From: Sciurus carolinensis
Taxonomy: Eukaryota; Chordata; Mammalia; Rodentia; Sciuridae
DNA: 64,000 bases
Direction: 5' to 3'
NCBI RefSeq assembly: GCF_902686445.1
Contig: NW_025920106.1
Coordinates: forward strand, 868,001-932,000
Shown here: positions 10,981 to 22,725 of the stretch, in pieces
Numbering within the stretch: position 1 is the stretch's first letter
Layout of the letters: every line of letters begins with the position of its first letter
Position numbers and translations under genes: made by a program
Notes under the pieces: model-generated
Seen by the model: the letters and a program-made list of their open reading frames with translations, nothing else
Database searches by the model: none
Told to the model about the DNA's origin: nothing

Positions 10981-12150
10981 GAAAAAAAGAATATCATTTC
11001 TTTATTGTTACATACTACAAACTCCCGCACAATGAATGTACATCATCCTTCCTCGGTTAGTTTCAAATCCATCTAAACTCCAAAACATCCTCATGCATGG
11101 TTTCACTAGTTTGAATGAAGTCATGTGAGTGGGGCTCTGCATGGCTGCCATTTGCTACAAGGCCTTCTCCTTGAGGAATGGTGAAGGGTGTAGGTGGCAT
11201 CAAGGTCTTTGCTCTCAGTACCCAGCCTAGACACAGCCATCTCATGTGGGGGAGAGTGTGTGTGAAGGAAGGTGGGGTGCAGCCACTGAGGGAAGGTACA
11301 ATATGTGGGTGAAGATTGAGTGTTTGGCTTTAGGAAAGGACTGAACAAGAGAGCACTTGCTTCTGAGAGTAGAGCAAGCCAGAGTGCATGAGTGTGTAAA
11401 AGCAAACACCCTCTCAAGCTAATCCTTTTCTGGACCTGGGGAAGCCAATGGATGTCGGGCACCCAGGAGGCTGCAGCTTTTTGGCCAATAGATGGAGGTG
11501 TTGTACCCCATGCCTGTGTTCTGCTTATGCAATCACCCCATTCAACATCCCTGAAAGACCCATTAGCCTCTGTGTTCTGGCAGAGAGGGACAATAGAGAC
11601 CACCATCTATGTCCCTGAACCAATATCTCACAGAACAGGGGGTTGGAATCAGTTTTCCTGAGTTCTCTCCTTGGAAAGCCTCCATCTCTAGAGAAATAGG
11701 AGTTTCATGAAGCTTGAGCCTTAACAGAGAGGTCGGAATGCGAAGGAACAGTCAACCATGATCACCAGGGGGCTGGTTCTGATCCTGCGATCAATTTACT
11801 GATGATCTCAGTCCATTTGCCTTTTCCTGTGGTCCTTTGCATAATAAATTCTGAATTCTAGCTTTAAAATACTTGCTACTAGAGGTACTAAGATGAAAGA
11901 GGCACACAAGGTCCCATTCTGCTGGAGGGCTTCAAATTATAAATAACTAATCCTTCTAGACAAAGTAGACCAGAATGGAGACAGATGACCCAGAAGATGG
12001 TTGTATGTGCTGCTAAAATATTGAAATGCTTCTCTTCTAGTTGGTAAATAGCTATTGACCCAGCACTAGGTTTGCCAAATCAAATACAGAGAGCACCCCA
12101 TTAAATTTGAATTTCAGATAAACCACAGGTAATGTTTAAGTATGTTCTTT
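10981..12150. other. Unassigned intergenic DNA
   Basis: Moderate-GC DNA with several short ORFs on both strands (for example 11121-11606 minus, 161 codons) that do not resemble known proteins. Around 12070-12140 the 'aatttgaatttcagataaaccacaggtaatgttt' motif resembles an old mammalian interspersed repeat, but I could not name the family. Confidence 0.4.
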
Positions 12151-12156
12151 TTTTAA

Positions 12157-13921
12157 TTAATTTTTTTTATTTTTACAAACTGCATTTTGATTCATTGTAC
12201 ACAAATGGGATACAACTTTTTATTTCTAGGGTTGTACACAACATACATTCACACCATTTATGTAATCATAAATATGCATAGGGTGATACTGCTTCATTCT
12301 ACTATCTTTCGGTCTCCCATACCCTCCCACCCCATTTTTCTCTACACCATCCAAAGTTCCTTCATTCTTCTCTTTGTCCCATCAACACCCCCCTTGTTAT
12401 ATATAATCATCAACTTATCAGAGAAAATATTTGACCTTTGGTTTTTTTGGGATTGACCTATTTTACTTAGCATGATCTTTTCCAACTTCATCCATTTACC
12501 AACAAATGTTATAATTGTATAATTTTCTATGGCTGAGTAATATTCCATTGTGTATATATACTACAATTTCTTTATCCATTGAACAATTGAAGGGCATCTT
12601 GGTTGGTTCCACAATGCAGCTATTGTGAATTGAGCTGCTATGAACATTGATGAGGCTGCATCACTGTAGTATGCTGATTTTAAGTCCTTTGGGTATACAC
12701 TAAGAAGTGGGATAGCTGGGTCAAATGGTGGGTCCATTCCAAGTTTTCTGAGGAATCTCCATACTGCTTTCCAGAGTGACTGCACCAATTTGCAACTCCA
12801 GCAATGTTTGAATGTGCCTTTTACCCCACATCCATGCCAACATTTATTATTGTTTGTGTTCTTGAAATTAGCAATTCTAATTGGAGTTAGATAAAATCTT
12901 AGGGGGTTTATTTACATTTCTCTAGATGATGAGCACATTTTCATATGTTTGTTGATCATCTGTATATCTTCTTCTGTGAAATGTCTGCCCAGTTCCTTAG
13001 CTCATTTATTGATTGGTTCTTTGTATTTTGGGTGTAAGGTTTTTTAAGTTCTTTATAATCTTTGGAGATTAGTGCTGTGTCTGAAGTATGTGTGGAAAAT
13101 ATTTTTGCCCACTCTGTAGTCTCTTTTATCACATTATTGATTGTTTACTTTGCTGAGAAAAAGTTTTTTTAGTTTGAGTCTATTCTATTAATTGATTCTT
13201 TCATTTATTTCTTGTGCTATGGGGGCATGTTAAGGAAGTCTGGTCTTAAGCCAATGTGATGGAGATTTGGGCCTACTTGTCTATTTGGTGAAGGTTCTTA
13301 AGCCTAATTCCTAGATCCTTGATCCATTTTTATTTGAGTTTTGCACAGGGTGAGAGATAGGGGTTTAATTTCATTTTGCTGCATATGAATTTCCAGTTTT
13401 TCCAGCACAATTTGTTGAAGAGGCTATCTTTTCTTCACTGTTTGTTTTTGGTACCTTTGTCTAGTATGAGATAACTGTACTTATGTGGGTATGTCTCCAT
13501 GTATTCTATCCTGTATCATTGTTCTACCTGTTTGTTTTAGTCCCAATACAACACTGTTTTTGTTACTATTGCTTTACAGTAGAGTTTAAGGTCTGGTATT
13601 GTGATACCACCTGCATCAATCTTCCTGCCCATGATTGCTTTGGCTATTCTGGGTCTTTTGTTCTTCCAGATGAATTTTATGATTGCTTTTTCTGTTTCTA
13701 TGAGAAATGAAATTGGTGTTTTCATTGGAATTGCATTAAATCTGTATAGCACCTTTGAAAGTATGGCCATTTTGATAATATTAATTCTGCCTATCCAAGA
13801 ACATGGAATATCTTCCCATCTTATAAGGTCTTCTTCAATTTCTTTCTTTAATGTTCTGTAGTTTTCATTGTAGAGATATTTCACCTCTTTGGTTAGATTG
13901 ATTCCCAAGTATTTTATTTTA
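12157..13921 (-). mobile_element. 5'-truncated L1, minus strand (3' portion)
   Basis: The reversed tail (T-rich, 12157-12175) is followed by a 3'UTR like that of the L1 ending at 43.4 kb, then ORF2 in reverse through the 3' RT flank (13537-13980 minus matches 41.7-41.97 kb). The reading frame is broken several times. At 13921 the orientation flips: see the next entry. Confidence 0.9.
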
Positions 13922-13985
13922 GACTGATATCTCAGATGAATATAGACACAAAAATCCTTAATGAAATCCTGGCAAAACAAACAAC
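13922..13985 (+). mobile_element. Inverted 5' segment of the same L1
   Basis: On the plus strand this reads like L1 ORF2 around 'tagatgcaaagatccttaacaaaatactggcaaacc', as at 63.81-63.85 kb, which lies upstream in the element of the part preserved at 12157-13921. A short 5' piece inverted relative to the 3' piece is the signature of twin priming during L1 insertion. Confidence 0.75.
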
Positions 13986-13989
13986 TTCT

Positions 13990-14524
13990 TAGTACAGTAG
14001 GGAATCATTGTTTCAGGTACTTGTTAGACTATATATAACTGATGGTTTCAGAATTTCTCCCAATTTTTTAAATTCAAAACCTGAAGACTGTATAAAGTGG
14101 ATTACTTACACCAAGATTCACAAAATATGAATTAATTACTAAGCTAAATGGATCAAAATAACTAATAAAACTGTGACTAATGTTTTTTAATTGTATATGA
14201 GAACCTCCCTTTTAAAAATATATTCCAAATGTTTAAATTAGAAGAATTTGTACAAATTAGAAAGAAACACTGCTTAATGGCATCTGTGTCACTGATCCTT
14301 TTAGTTTGTGAAAAAACCAAAGATGTTAATATAGGTATAAATTAATTAATCACAAAGAATTATTTTTAAATAGTTGATTGGCCTAAAAATTTGCTCAGAA
14401 CAATTTAACAATGGTTAAACATAATGCAATGTGCATTTACTAATATTTTTTACTTTTCATGATCCTATCATTACTTACAAATACACAGTAAGAATCCTTT
14501 GTCTTCCTGTCATAATTCTTACCG
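13990..14524. other. AT-rich intergenic DNA
   Basis: AT-rich with no supported gene, RNA or repeat. Confidence 0.6.
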
Positions 14525-14972
14525 TTTGAATCTAGAATGTCCCTCAAATTCTCATATGTTAATGGCTGGGTTCCTGATACAGCAGTATTCAGAGATGGAC
14601 CTTCTGTGAAGTGGTTGGATCATGAGGTTCTAACTTCATCAGTGAATTAATCCATTGATGGATTGAGAAGTGGCAGAAACTGTAGGAGGTCTAGTAGGAG
14701 GAAGTAGGTGACTGGGTGTATGCCATGGAAGGGTATATCTTGTCCTAGACCCTTTCCTCACTCTCTCACTCTGCTTCCCAGCCACCATGAGGTGAGCTGC
14801 CTTCTTTGTTATACACTTTTGCCACCGTATTTTTCCTTGCCTCAAGCCCAGAAACAATGGAGCCAGCAGGCCATTGATTGAAACCTTTGAAGCAAAGAAC
14901 TAAAACAAGTCTTTTCTCTTCTAATTGATTTTCTCAGGTATTTAGTCACAGCAACAGAAAACTAAAACAATA
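14525..14972 (+). repeat. MaLR-type LTR (MST-like)
   Basis: In order: 'tttgaatctagaatgtccctcaaattctcatatg', 'gtggttggatcatgaggttctaac', 'agtgaattaatccattgatgg', a 'ccagccaccatgag' block and the terminal 'ttctcaggtatttagtcacagcaacagaaaactaaaac'. This is the MST/THE1-like arrangement. The copy at 27798-28256 shares the same block order. Confidence 0.65.
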
Positions 14973-14975
14973 GCA

Positions 14976-15428
14976 TAATTAAATATATTATATCCATGAC
15001 CAAGGCACAAGTCTTATTTAATTTGGCATAAAAGCTTACTATGAAGGAAAAAGAGCTATTCTTCATCTATAAAAATGATGCCTGCCAGGTCCTATAACAG
15101 AAATGGTCTCTTACCTGGTGTATTCCTTACAGAACTCAGACTCTATTATAGGTAGTAAAAGATGTTTCTTCCTATTGGCTTGCAACATTGAAGATTGTGA
15201 ATGGGGAGGGAGGAAGGAGCCTTATGGTTTTAGATGAAACAGATAAATCCTGTTAAATACTGATTCTGAATCCTTAATCTTAGTAAAACTGAAAAGAAAA
15301 TACTGCTTGCACACAAAACAGTAAATTACAACCTATAGACTTTATGAAGTTTCCAAAAAGAAGTTAATTCTCAGTCTTTAGAATCTAGTTATATTGCCTA
15401 TATATTAACAAGGATTTTTACGTACATA
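14976..15428. other. AT-rich intergenic DNA
   Basis: Nothing recognisable. Confidence 0.6.
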
Positions 15429-15438
15429 TTTAGCACTT

Positions 15439-15571
15439 CTGTTTTAAAATTTCTTTTTAATTGTAGATGGAAACAATACCTTTATTTTATTTTTATGTGG
15501 TGCTGAGGATTGAACCCAGTGCCTCACACCTAGAAGACACTCTACCACTGGTCTGCAACCCAGCCCCATAA
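15439..15571 (-). repeat. ID SINE with target-site duplication
   Basis: Reversed long-tail ID variant ('ttttaattgtagatggaaacaatacctttattttatttttatgtgg' then 'tgctgaggattgaaccc'). It is flanked by 'ttagcactt' at 15430-15438 and 15572-15580. Confidence 0.85.
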
Positions 15572-15580
15572 TTAGCACTT

Positions 15581-16763
15581 GTATAAATCTATATAAATGA
15601 AATTTGCCAAATAAAAATTCAGAGTAATTATGTTGAACCAGAAAATTTCTAGGAACTTAGGTAAATAAAACTATGCCTCAGAAGTAAAATTTTGGCTACA
15701 GAGAGGGACTAGGGCAGCAAAAATAACCCATTGGACTACCATTACTACAAATGATCATGTAAACCATGCTCTACAGAAAAAAAATAATAAACATAGTTAA
15801 TAAAAAAGATCAGGTGCATCCTGTTTATCACTGGCCTTCTAAATAAATTAAAACTTGAACTTTACTTATAAGCTTAGATTCTTGAACAAAGACAGTCTTA
15901 TTTCCTTCATGATCTAAATGATATTCTTCTATTTAGTGTAGTTTTCCCTCTTTTCTGTAAGGATGCTACATGAATTCCACTATTTGTATATAGCATGAAT
16001 ATTATATGGAATAATTTTTTATTCAACATGTTGCAACACCTTATAGTTATTATATTTTTGATGTTCCAGTGATCTTTGATTTGACTAGAGGAACTTCTAG
16101 TTGTCATCTATGACATTAGGAAATGTCCCTATTAATCTTTGGGCACAAGAAGGTGTTCCAAGTTGATCTTGTAATTTTATTTCCACAACCCCAAAGCACA
16201 GATTTTTTTTTAGAGAAGGAATTTGACTTTCCTTTAGTAGGAAATGGTATTCAGAAACCAAGCCATGGACAATATATATGCTCACTGCTGCTTGGATACC
16301 ATTGCTTTAAGGCTGTACTAGTGGGTATCATGAATTGATATAGCTATCTACAACTCCAACCCAATACCATAGGGTTCTTATCTAACTTTTCCCATTTAAT
16401 AGTTTCATCCTCCTCTGCCAAACTTGATAACCTTGTTCCAGAGAAAATTCAAAGCATTTACTGATTTGTTGTATCCTGTATGACTTACAAAACAGATCCA
16501 GAATTATTATACCAATTCCTCTGCCATCGGTAAATCTACTAAATACAGTTCAAGATGTCCTCAGGATATACTCAACTATATAAAGACAACCACTGCCTTC
16601 TAAATTTACTTGAACTAAATTTTATGTGGTTATATTATTATTTGATATATTGTTCATTTGTTCTGCTTTTGTTTTTAAGGTTAGCATTTCACTCTTTTTG
16701 GATACATAAAATATTGATGTGGTTTTAAAAATAACTAGACTAAGATATACCTATAAAAGTCAT
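15581..16763. other. AT-rich intergenic DNA
   Basis: No supported gene or repeat. Short ORFs here lack recognisable domains. Confidence 0.6.
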
Positions 16764-16902
16764 TTTTTAAAAATACTCTTAGCCATAGTTTAACACAATA
16801 TCTTCATTTTGCATATTTTTCATGTGGTGCTGAAAACAGAATGCATTCACTGCCTTGCACCTGCTAGGTGAGTGCTCTACCACTGAGCCACAACTCTAGC
16901 CC
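16764..16902 (-). repeat. ID SINE, diverged
   Basis: Reversed long-tail ID copy: 'tttcatgtggtgctgaaaacagaatgcattcactgcc' through 'gctctaccactgagccacaactctagccc'. It is more mutated than the other ID copies. Confidence 0.75.
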
Positions 16903-19074
16903 TGAAAGTTCTTGTTACTTGTATGCCTTAGATCTGTTCCCATGTACCCTTAGATTAAAAAAAAAAAAAAAACACTCCATTTTCTGCAAAATATCACTCC
17001 TGAAGAAACAATATATCTAAATAATAATACATAACCCCCTTTTACCTTAACACACTCCTTTGTACCTTGCTTTTTTCCCCTCTCACATAAAATACTATAA
17101 CCATGACAGTTCCAAGAGAAGTTCCTCACATATAAGGCTTCAAAGTACTCCCTTGTGTCTATATGTGACTGGATCATTCTTAATGTGGGAAATAGGGTCA
17201 AGTTATTATGAAATCATTAACCCATGTGGTCAAATTTTATTTCCACAAGTACAGACCAGCCTTAGGAAAGGGAAGGTGTTTTTGAGAGTCACTTAGAGAA
17301 GAAGAGGGTGAGGCTGGATTCCATAAAAATACACTTGCAGGAGAAGGTTACTTAGTCCAAGGCCCAAAACACCTTCCTCTGCCCCAGATGTCTGCGTAGA
17401 GCTCCAGGTTTATTACCTGGGATCTTATCGGGACTTGGTTGTCTCTCAGTATTGTCTCTCTAAATAAATTTCTCACCCTCCTCAATTAAATTACCTTTAA
17501 TAGGCATCTGAATCATCTTTCTTTTTTCTCATTTTCTTCCTTTATCTTTTTAAACACAAGGAACATGTGGAAGTGTACTTTTTGTAAGTTACTCACATGA
17601 TACAAGAAAATACATAGAAAAAAATTAAATTCTGCTCCTTCATACTCATTTCTTCTAGAACAACCACTGCTAATAATATATAAACTACCACTCTTGGATC
17701 ACTAATTCCCCACTGAACAGACTAGGGGACCTTTCCAAGATCTCAGTCTCCACTCAAGAGTTAGGGATATCCAAATGCTCTGATGTTGGGTTTGTGCACA
17801 GGTACTGGCCATACAATTGAAAGTTTAAAGGTAGAAGGGCTAGCAGCAGGATAGAGATCCTTGTAAATCAGTTTTTCTTCTGCCTGCTAATGACTACAGA
17901 GACTCATATTCTGAATCCTAAAATGCCAGATTGTTGCTTTTTCAACACTTCTTGTACCCAGGAGAGAGGAGCATACCTATTTCTTTCTGTGTTTCCTCAG
18001 TCTTTGTTGGACTTTCCACTTCTCTATCAGGCATCTGGCAGCTGCTCTAGCAGCTCTGGTCATTGTACTTCATGCCCAATGTAGCCACAAGGGAGTGATG
18101 AGGGGAACTATTGCCATTTCTCAGTTGGGGTAATAAAGGAGCATTATGAAAGGTGGATTGGTTTTGATGGACTTGGTGAGTCAGCCTTAAGCTGTGTGGA
18201 GCAGAATTTAATTTTTTTCTATGTATTTTCTTGTATCATATAAGTAACTTACAAAAAGTTCACATCCATGTGTTCCGAGGTTCTTCACTTTTGAATTGTC
18301 TTAACTCTGGGTTGGTTCTGTGCCAGCCTAAGGCCCACATTGACCAGGGGAGGACTGCCTGGGGACACTCAGTCACTCATCTGGGACTGCCTCATTCTAT
18401 CTTCCCAGCAAAGACCTGCACAGTCTTCTGACTTTAGAAGCAGTAGGGCCATTGTGTTGTTGAACAGCAATTCCTCACCTTCCTTTCAGACCGTGGCACC
18501 CTTCCCAGTGTTCTGATAATCTGTGCTGAATAGAGATCAAGGCACAAGTAAAAGTGAGTAGTAATAGCGAGGGAGGTGGAGGAAGAGAAAAATGGGGAAT
18601 AAGACAAAAAGTGAAAAAGGGACTTAGGGATAAAGGAGAGGAAAAGGAGATATCACAGTGAATCCCAAATCCACTTCTAAGGTCATCAGTACTCTCTGAA
18701 AAATTAATAGGAAGAGGAAAATTCCAAAGAAGAGTAAAGAAAAACTTTTAAGGGGATGGGGTAGAAATTTTATGTCGTGGTAGGAAATTCTAGCAACCTA
18801 GGGGGAACGGGTGGGTCTGCCTGAGGCCTAAAACACTCTTGCATGTCTTTAATCTCAAAGTGGATTTAATTTCATTCTCTGAAGTACAATCCTAAAGGAA
18901 TGAGCAGAGAGGAGTGGAGAAGTGGGGGACGCGACTCCTCCTCCTGTTGTAGAGTAAAGGTACCTGGATCCTGTCTGACAAGGAAAAGCACCAGGAGAAG
19001 GAATTCTAGAGTACAATGGAAGCTGAAGAAAGGATTTGCAAACCAATAGTGAGGCAAGCAGGTGAAGTTGTTGT
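16903..19074. other. Intergenic DNA
   Basis: I see no gene. The section contains an A-run at about 16956-16972. Several ORFs of 60-85 codons (for example 16950-17201 minus) are unsupported. Confidence 0.55.
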
Positions 19075-19146
19075 GATTCTGTGGTGTAATGGTGAGTACT
19101 CTGGACTCTGAATCCAGTGATCTGAGGTCAAGTCTCCAGGGGACTT
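19075..19146 (+). pseudogene. tRNA-Gln (anticodon CTG) pseudogene
   Basis: The D-arm region 'tggtgtaatggt' and the anticodon arm 'ctggactctgaatccag' (5-bp stem CTGGA/TCCAG, loop CTCTGAA, anticodon CTG) are intact and match tRNA-Gln. The acceptor stem ('gattctg' against 'ggggact') does not pair properly. The T arm is damaged ('ctgaggtcaagtctcca': loop begins GTC instead of TTC and the stem is mismatched), so the B box is weakened. There is no CCA or A-tail, so this looks like a decayed gene copy rather than a tRNA retrocopy. Confidence 0.75.
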
Positions 19147-21289
19147 TTCCGGTTAGTTGGGATAAAAGCCATTCTTTTTATTCTGTAAGCGAGACAAAAT
19201 CTCTACTTCCACATTCTGCTTTACTGAACACGGGGATTTCTGTCTAGGGAAGGAAGTAGCTGACGGTAGCAGATATTTCAGTTTCACATGTCCTTTGCAC
19301 CACACAGCCTTTGTCCCCTGCTCTGTTCCTTAGCTCATTAATTCGGATACATGAGGACCATCCTTAGGCAGCAACCACTGTGAAATTAGGACACATTGAT
19401 TCTGGGTGTCCAAACTTGGGATGTCCTGTTTTCAGCAATTCTGCTGGCTCCATGCTCACTGACTTTGGAAGTCCCCAAACCTCGGCCAAGGGGTTGAGCA
19501 ACCTGGCAACCCCCCTCCGGGTCCTCAGGTGACCTTCAGCCTCTGACCACCAAATCCTTCACCCCGGGTTTTCTCCTACCCCAACTCCTTCTTATATTTG
19601 GACCTGTTTTTCTGTTTCTGTACAAGTAGAAATTACTTGAAATATGAAATAACATTTCTTCCTTAGCTTAGTGGCGGGTTGATGAGACTCGATTTTCTGT
19701 CCTGGGTTCAATCAAGTTGGGTGCATTTCAGTTGGTTTCATTGGATTCTTACCTGTCACCATTTTGTCTGTATAATCCCAAGCTTTCTAGTCTCTATTGA
19801 GGCCAGTAGGGGCTGCAGTTGCCCAGAATTTTGCACCCAAATGTAGAGAATCCACTGAAGCCTTGAATTCTGCCAAGTAGAGACCTGAGCCTGGATTTGT
19901 GTGTCCCAGGTGTTGAGTCCCAGGGGATTTCATCTCAGGTGGAGGTAAAGGAGCCTGAGCAGCTCCAGTGGCATGGCTCAGAATCACAGGACTCCCCTTG
20001 CTTTTGCCAGGCCCTGCACCCAAGACAACACTGGAGAAGATCATGAAAAGTCCTTTGTGATTCCTTCCTCTTTACAGAGAAAGTTGGATGATTTTAAATA
20101 TCTTCCTACCTAGTTAAGAAGTTCTTCAGCACATGCTTCAGAGAAGTTTTGATTTTTTTCTTCCATTTTTAAAACTTTCCATGGTTACAAAAGACTGTAA
20201 AATATAAAACTCTCAAAATAGGGTTTGAGGAGGAGCTCATTTTGGAGTGTTTGAAAAGAAAGTCAGAGGCCAAAGAAGGTCACGAAAGGAGAAAGGAGCA
20301 AGGGAAAGAGAAAAAGAAAGAAGGGGACCAGCAATGAGCCAAGAGGGTAGTTTTCAGTTGCTGGGTTGGAGACACCACATTTGCCCACTGTGGAACCTCT
20401 CTCTTGCATGTCATTTGAACCCTGACAGATCCGCCCAAGAACGCTGTCCACCCTGAAAGTCTGAAGCTGTTTGCATTTTTTCTTTTTGCTAATTTGCTTT
20501 TCAGTCTTCTTAGTGGCATGGGGGAAATTCCTAATAATATGTGTAGTCACTAAATCAGAGACCTGCTTTTCTTTACCCATTATGGCTTGTCATCTCATTT
20601 ATGAAACACCAAAAATTTTACATTGAACCATGTATATAGAACTTATGTAATTTTGAAACAAATATTTGTGTTTTTAGAGTTCTAATATTCTGAGAAATGT
20701 AATAGGCAAATGATCATTGATGATATTTAAAAATATTAATGATATTATTAATGATAATAGATTATATAATTTCTAGAATAAACTTTCCAAACTATATTAA
20801 CACACGTGTGTCAATTTCATTAAAATATTGGCAGAATTGAAAACTTGGAATTTAATGACTTAAAGTTGACTAGCAGGAACATGTTTTACTCCACCCCTCA
20901 TCATCTTCCCTTTCAGACAGGCTGCCTGCTGGGCTTGGAGAGGTTAGATTGAGGGAAGAGGTTCAGGACTTGAGGCCATCAAATCAAGGACTAGTGGTGC
21001 CTGGAGATTCAAGGACTAGAGTCCTTTCAGTAGACAGTACACCATGTAAAGAAATGTTTCTTTTCTTTAGTTTTCTCTTAAGAGTAGACATTCCTACTCT
21101 TAAACCTTCACCACAGGTCCTCCTCTTACACTCCTTGAGGTTTTCTAGTCCTTATTTAATTTTTTAATGCAATTGGAAGTTTGTAGTCATGAAAAGAAAT
21201 TATTACAATTTTTGAGACTCGTTTTAAAATTGTTTTAGTCAAAAACTAGTTAAGAAAAAAAATCTATGAACTTAGAGAAAAATACATAA
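19147..21289. other. Intergenic DNA
   Basis: Apart from the faint tRNA-like piece at 19657-19730 there is nothing I can name. Purine-rich DNA at 20230-20330 is low-complexity. Confidence 0.55.
19657..19730 (+). other. Weak tRNA-like sequence (A- and B-box-like)
   Basis: 'ttagcttagtggcggg' is A-box-like and 'tgggttcaatc' fits the B-box consensus, with 'gatgagactcgattttc' between them. No acceptor stem could be drawn. It might be a very old tRNA (Lys-like) remnant or coincidence. Its only added support is the tRNA-Gln pseudogene 510 bp upstream. Confidence 0.25.
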
Positions 21290-21617
21290 AGCACAAATAC
21301 AACAAAGGACTTTTGACTAGAATATGTAAAGAACTATAAAAATTAAATGGAAACACACAGCAACAACAACAACAAAAAGGCAAAAGACATGAGCAGACAT
21401 TTCAGCAGATGAGCACATGTTAAGAAGTTCCACATCATCATACAGAAGGAAAATGCAAATTAAAATCCCAGTGAAACACCTCTGCACTTCCATTAGAAAT
21501 ATCAAAAGATGAGCTGTTCAGAGTAGCAAGCAACTTTCACACATTTGTGGTATGAGTACAAAATGGTAATTCACTCTCAAAAAGATTTAGAAGTTTCTTA
21601 TCAAGTTAAGAATACTT

Positions 21618-21720
21618 GGGCTGGGGATGTAGCTCAGTTGGTAAAGTGCTTGCCTCACAAGCACAAGGCCCTGGGTTCAGTCCCCAGCACCGCAAAAAAA
21701 AAAAAAAAAAAAAAAAAAAA
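21618..21720 (+). repeat. ID SINE, young, with target-site duplication
   Basis: Begins 'ggctggggatgtagctcagttgg', carries box B 'gggttcagtcc', ends 'cagcaccg' and has a 27-base poly-A (21694-21720). It is flanked by 'gttaagaatacttg' and 'gttaaggacacttg'. The body is close to the active rodent ID/BC1 type. Confidence 0.95.
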
Positions 21721-21935
21721 GTTAAGGACACTTGTATGATCCAGAAGGTCCACTCCTAGACATCTGTACCTTAGCAAAATAAAGACTTAAGTCCACACAA
21801 AATCCTTTACAGGGATGTTCATAGCAGTTCTAATAGTAGTAGCCTCAAACTAAAATGAACACAAAAGTCTTTAAACTGATTAATAGAAAAACATTGAATT
21901 TCCACTGAATAGAACCCTCAGCAAAAAATAAAGAA

Positions 21936-22140
21936 ATGAACCAGGCATGGTGACCCACACCTGTAATCCCAGTGTCTCTGGAGGCTGACACAGGAGGTTC
22001 AAAGCCTCAGCAACAGTGAGGCACTGAGCAAGTAAGTGAGACCCTGTCTCTAAATAAAATACAAAATAAGACTGGGGATGTGGCTCAATGATTGAGTGCC
22101 CCTGAGTTCAATCCCCAGTACCCAAAAATATAAAGAAAAA
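21936..22140 (+). repeat. B1-ID dimeric SINE
   Basis: B1 half 'caggcatggtgacccacacctgtaatccc', an internal loss in the 'caggagg..ttcaaagcc' region, linker 'ctctaaataaaatacaaaat', ID half 'actggggatgtggctcaatgattgag' and terminal 'ccccagtaccc'. The flanks carry an imperfect 'ataaagaa..gtgaac' duplication. Confidence 0.9.
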
Positions 22141-22475
22141 AGTGAACTATTGATATGTGAAACAATTTGGAAGAATCTCAAAGTCATGTACTGAGTGAAA
22201 GATGCCAGTCCTTAACAGTTAGGTATTATAAGATTCTGTTCCTATGACATTGTCAATAAGACAAAACTATGGAGATGAATAGATTTGCAGGTGCTGGGCT
22301 TGTTTTAGGGAAAGATGTGATGGTAAAGAGACAGCATGAGGAAGGTTTTGGAAGAGCAAAACTTGTGTTCTGATTATGGTGATGACTACACAACCTTAAC
22401 TTGTTATTAGTAACAGAGAGATTTTACCAGAAGAATGCAGCAGTTTCACTTTACAAAATTAAACAAATTGTAATG

Positions 22476-22725
22476 TAATGTATAAAGCTGCTCTCCCACC
22501 CTTTCCATTGCAGCCATTTTCCCACCTCCCAACTACTTGTCAGTCTTTGCACATCCTAGCTAGCTATTGATTCATCAGTCAGCTTGCAATTATCCTCTGT
22601 TATTGGTCCCATGTTAGCCTGGTGGAATTCAACTGCTTTTCCCTGCAGGGAGACACTCTGTTTGCTTAATAAACCCTCTTATGCAATTTCCCATGTGTGG
22701 TGTGGTGTTCATGGGATTTCTTACA
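22476..22725 (+). mobile_element. Candidate ERV LTR fragment
   Basis: A TATA-like 'gtataaag' near 22480 precedes a C-rich segment. AATAAA at 22669-22674 sits in 'gcttaataaaccctcttatg', followed by a GT-rich U5-like stretch ending 'gggatttcttaca'. This order (TATA, AATAAA, GT-rich, CA end) is LTR-like. No partner LTR, primer site or duplication was found. Confidence 0.45.

Larger units (their letters stand above)
21290..22472 (+). repeat. Ancient L1M 3' end, plus strand, with two nested SINEs
   Basis: The ordered L1M blocks are 'gagcagacatttcagcagatgagcacatg', 'ggaaaatgcaaattaaaatccc', then after the ID element 'ggtccactcctagacatctgtacc', 'gggatgttcatagcagttc', and after the dimer SINE 'gtactgagtgaaagatgccagtcc' and 'ttatggtgatgactacacaacc'. 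These follow the ORF2 C-terminus and 3'UTR of old mammalian L1. Confidence 0.75.

Noticed and set aside
11121..11606. 161-codon minus-strand ORF
   Set aside because: No recognised domain; the plus strand is open across much of the same DNA; no splice or promoter context.
20247..20580. Overlapping ORFs on both strands
   Set aside because: Purine-rich low-complexity DNA keeps several frames open; no motif is present.
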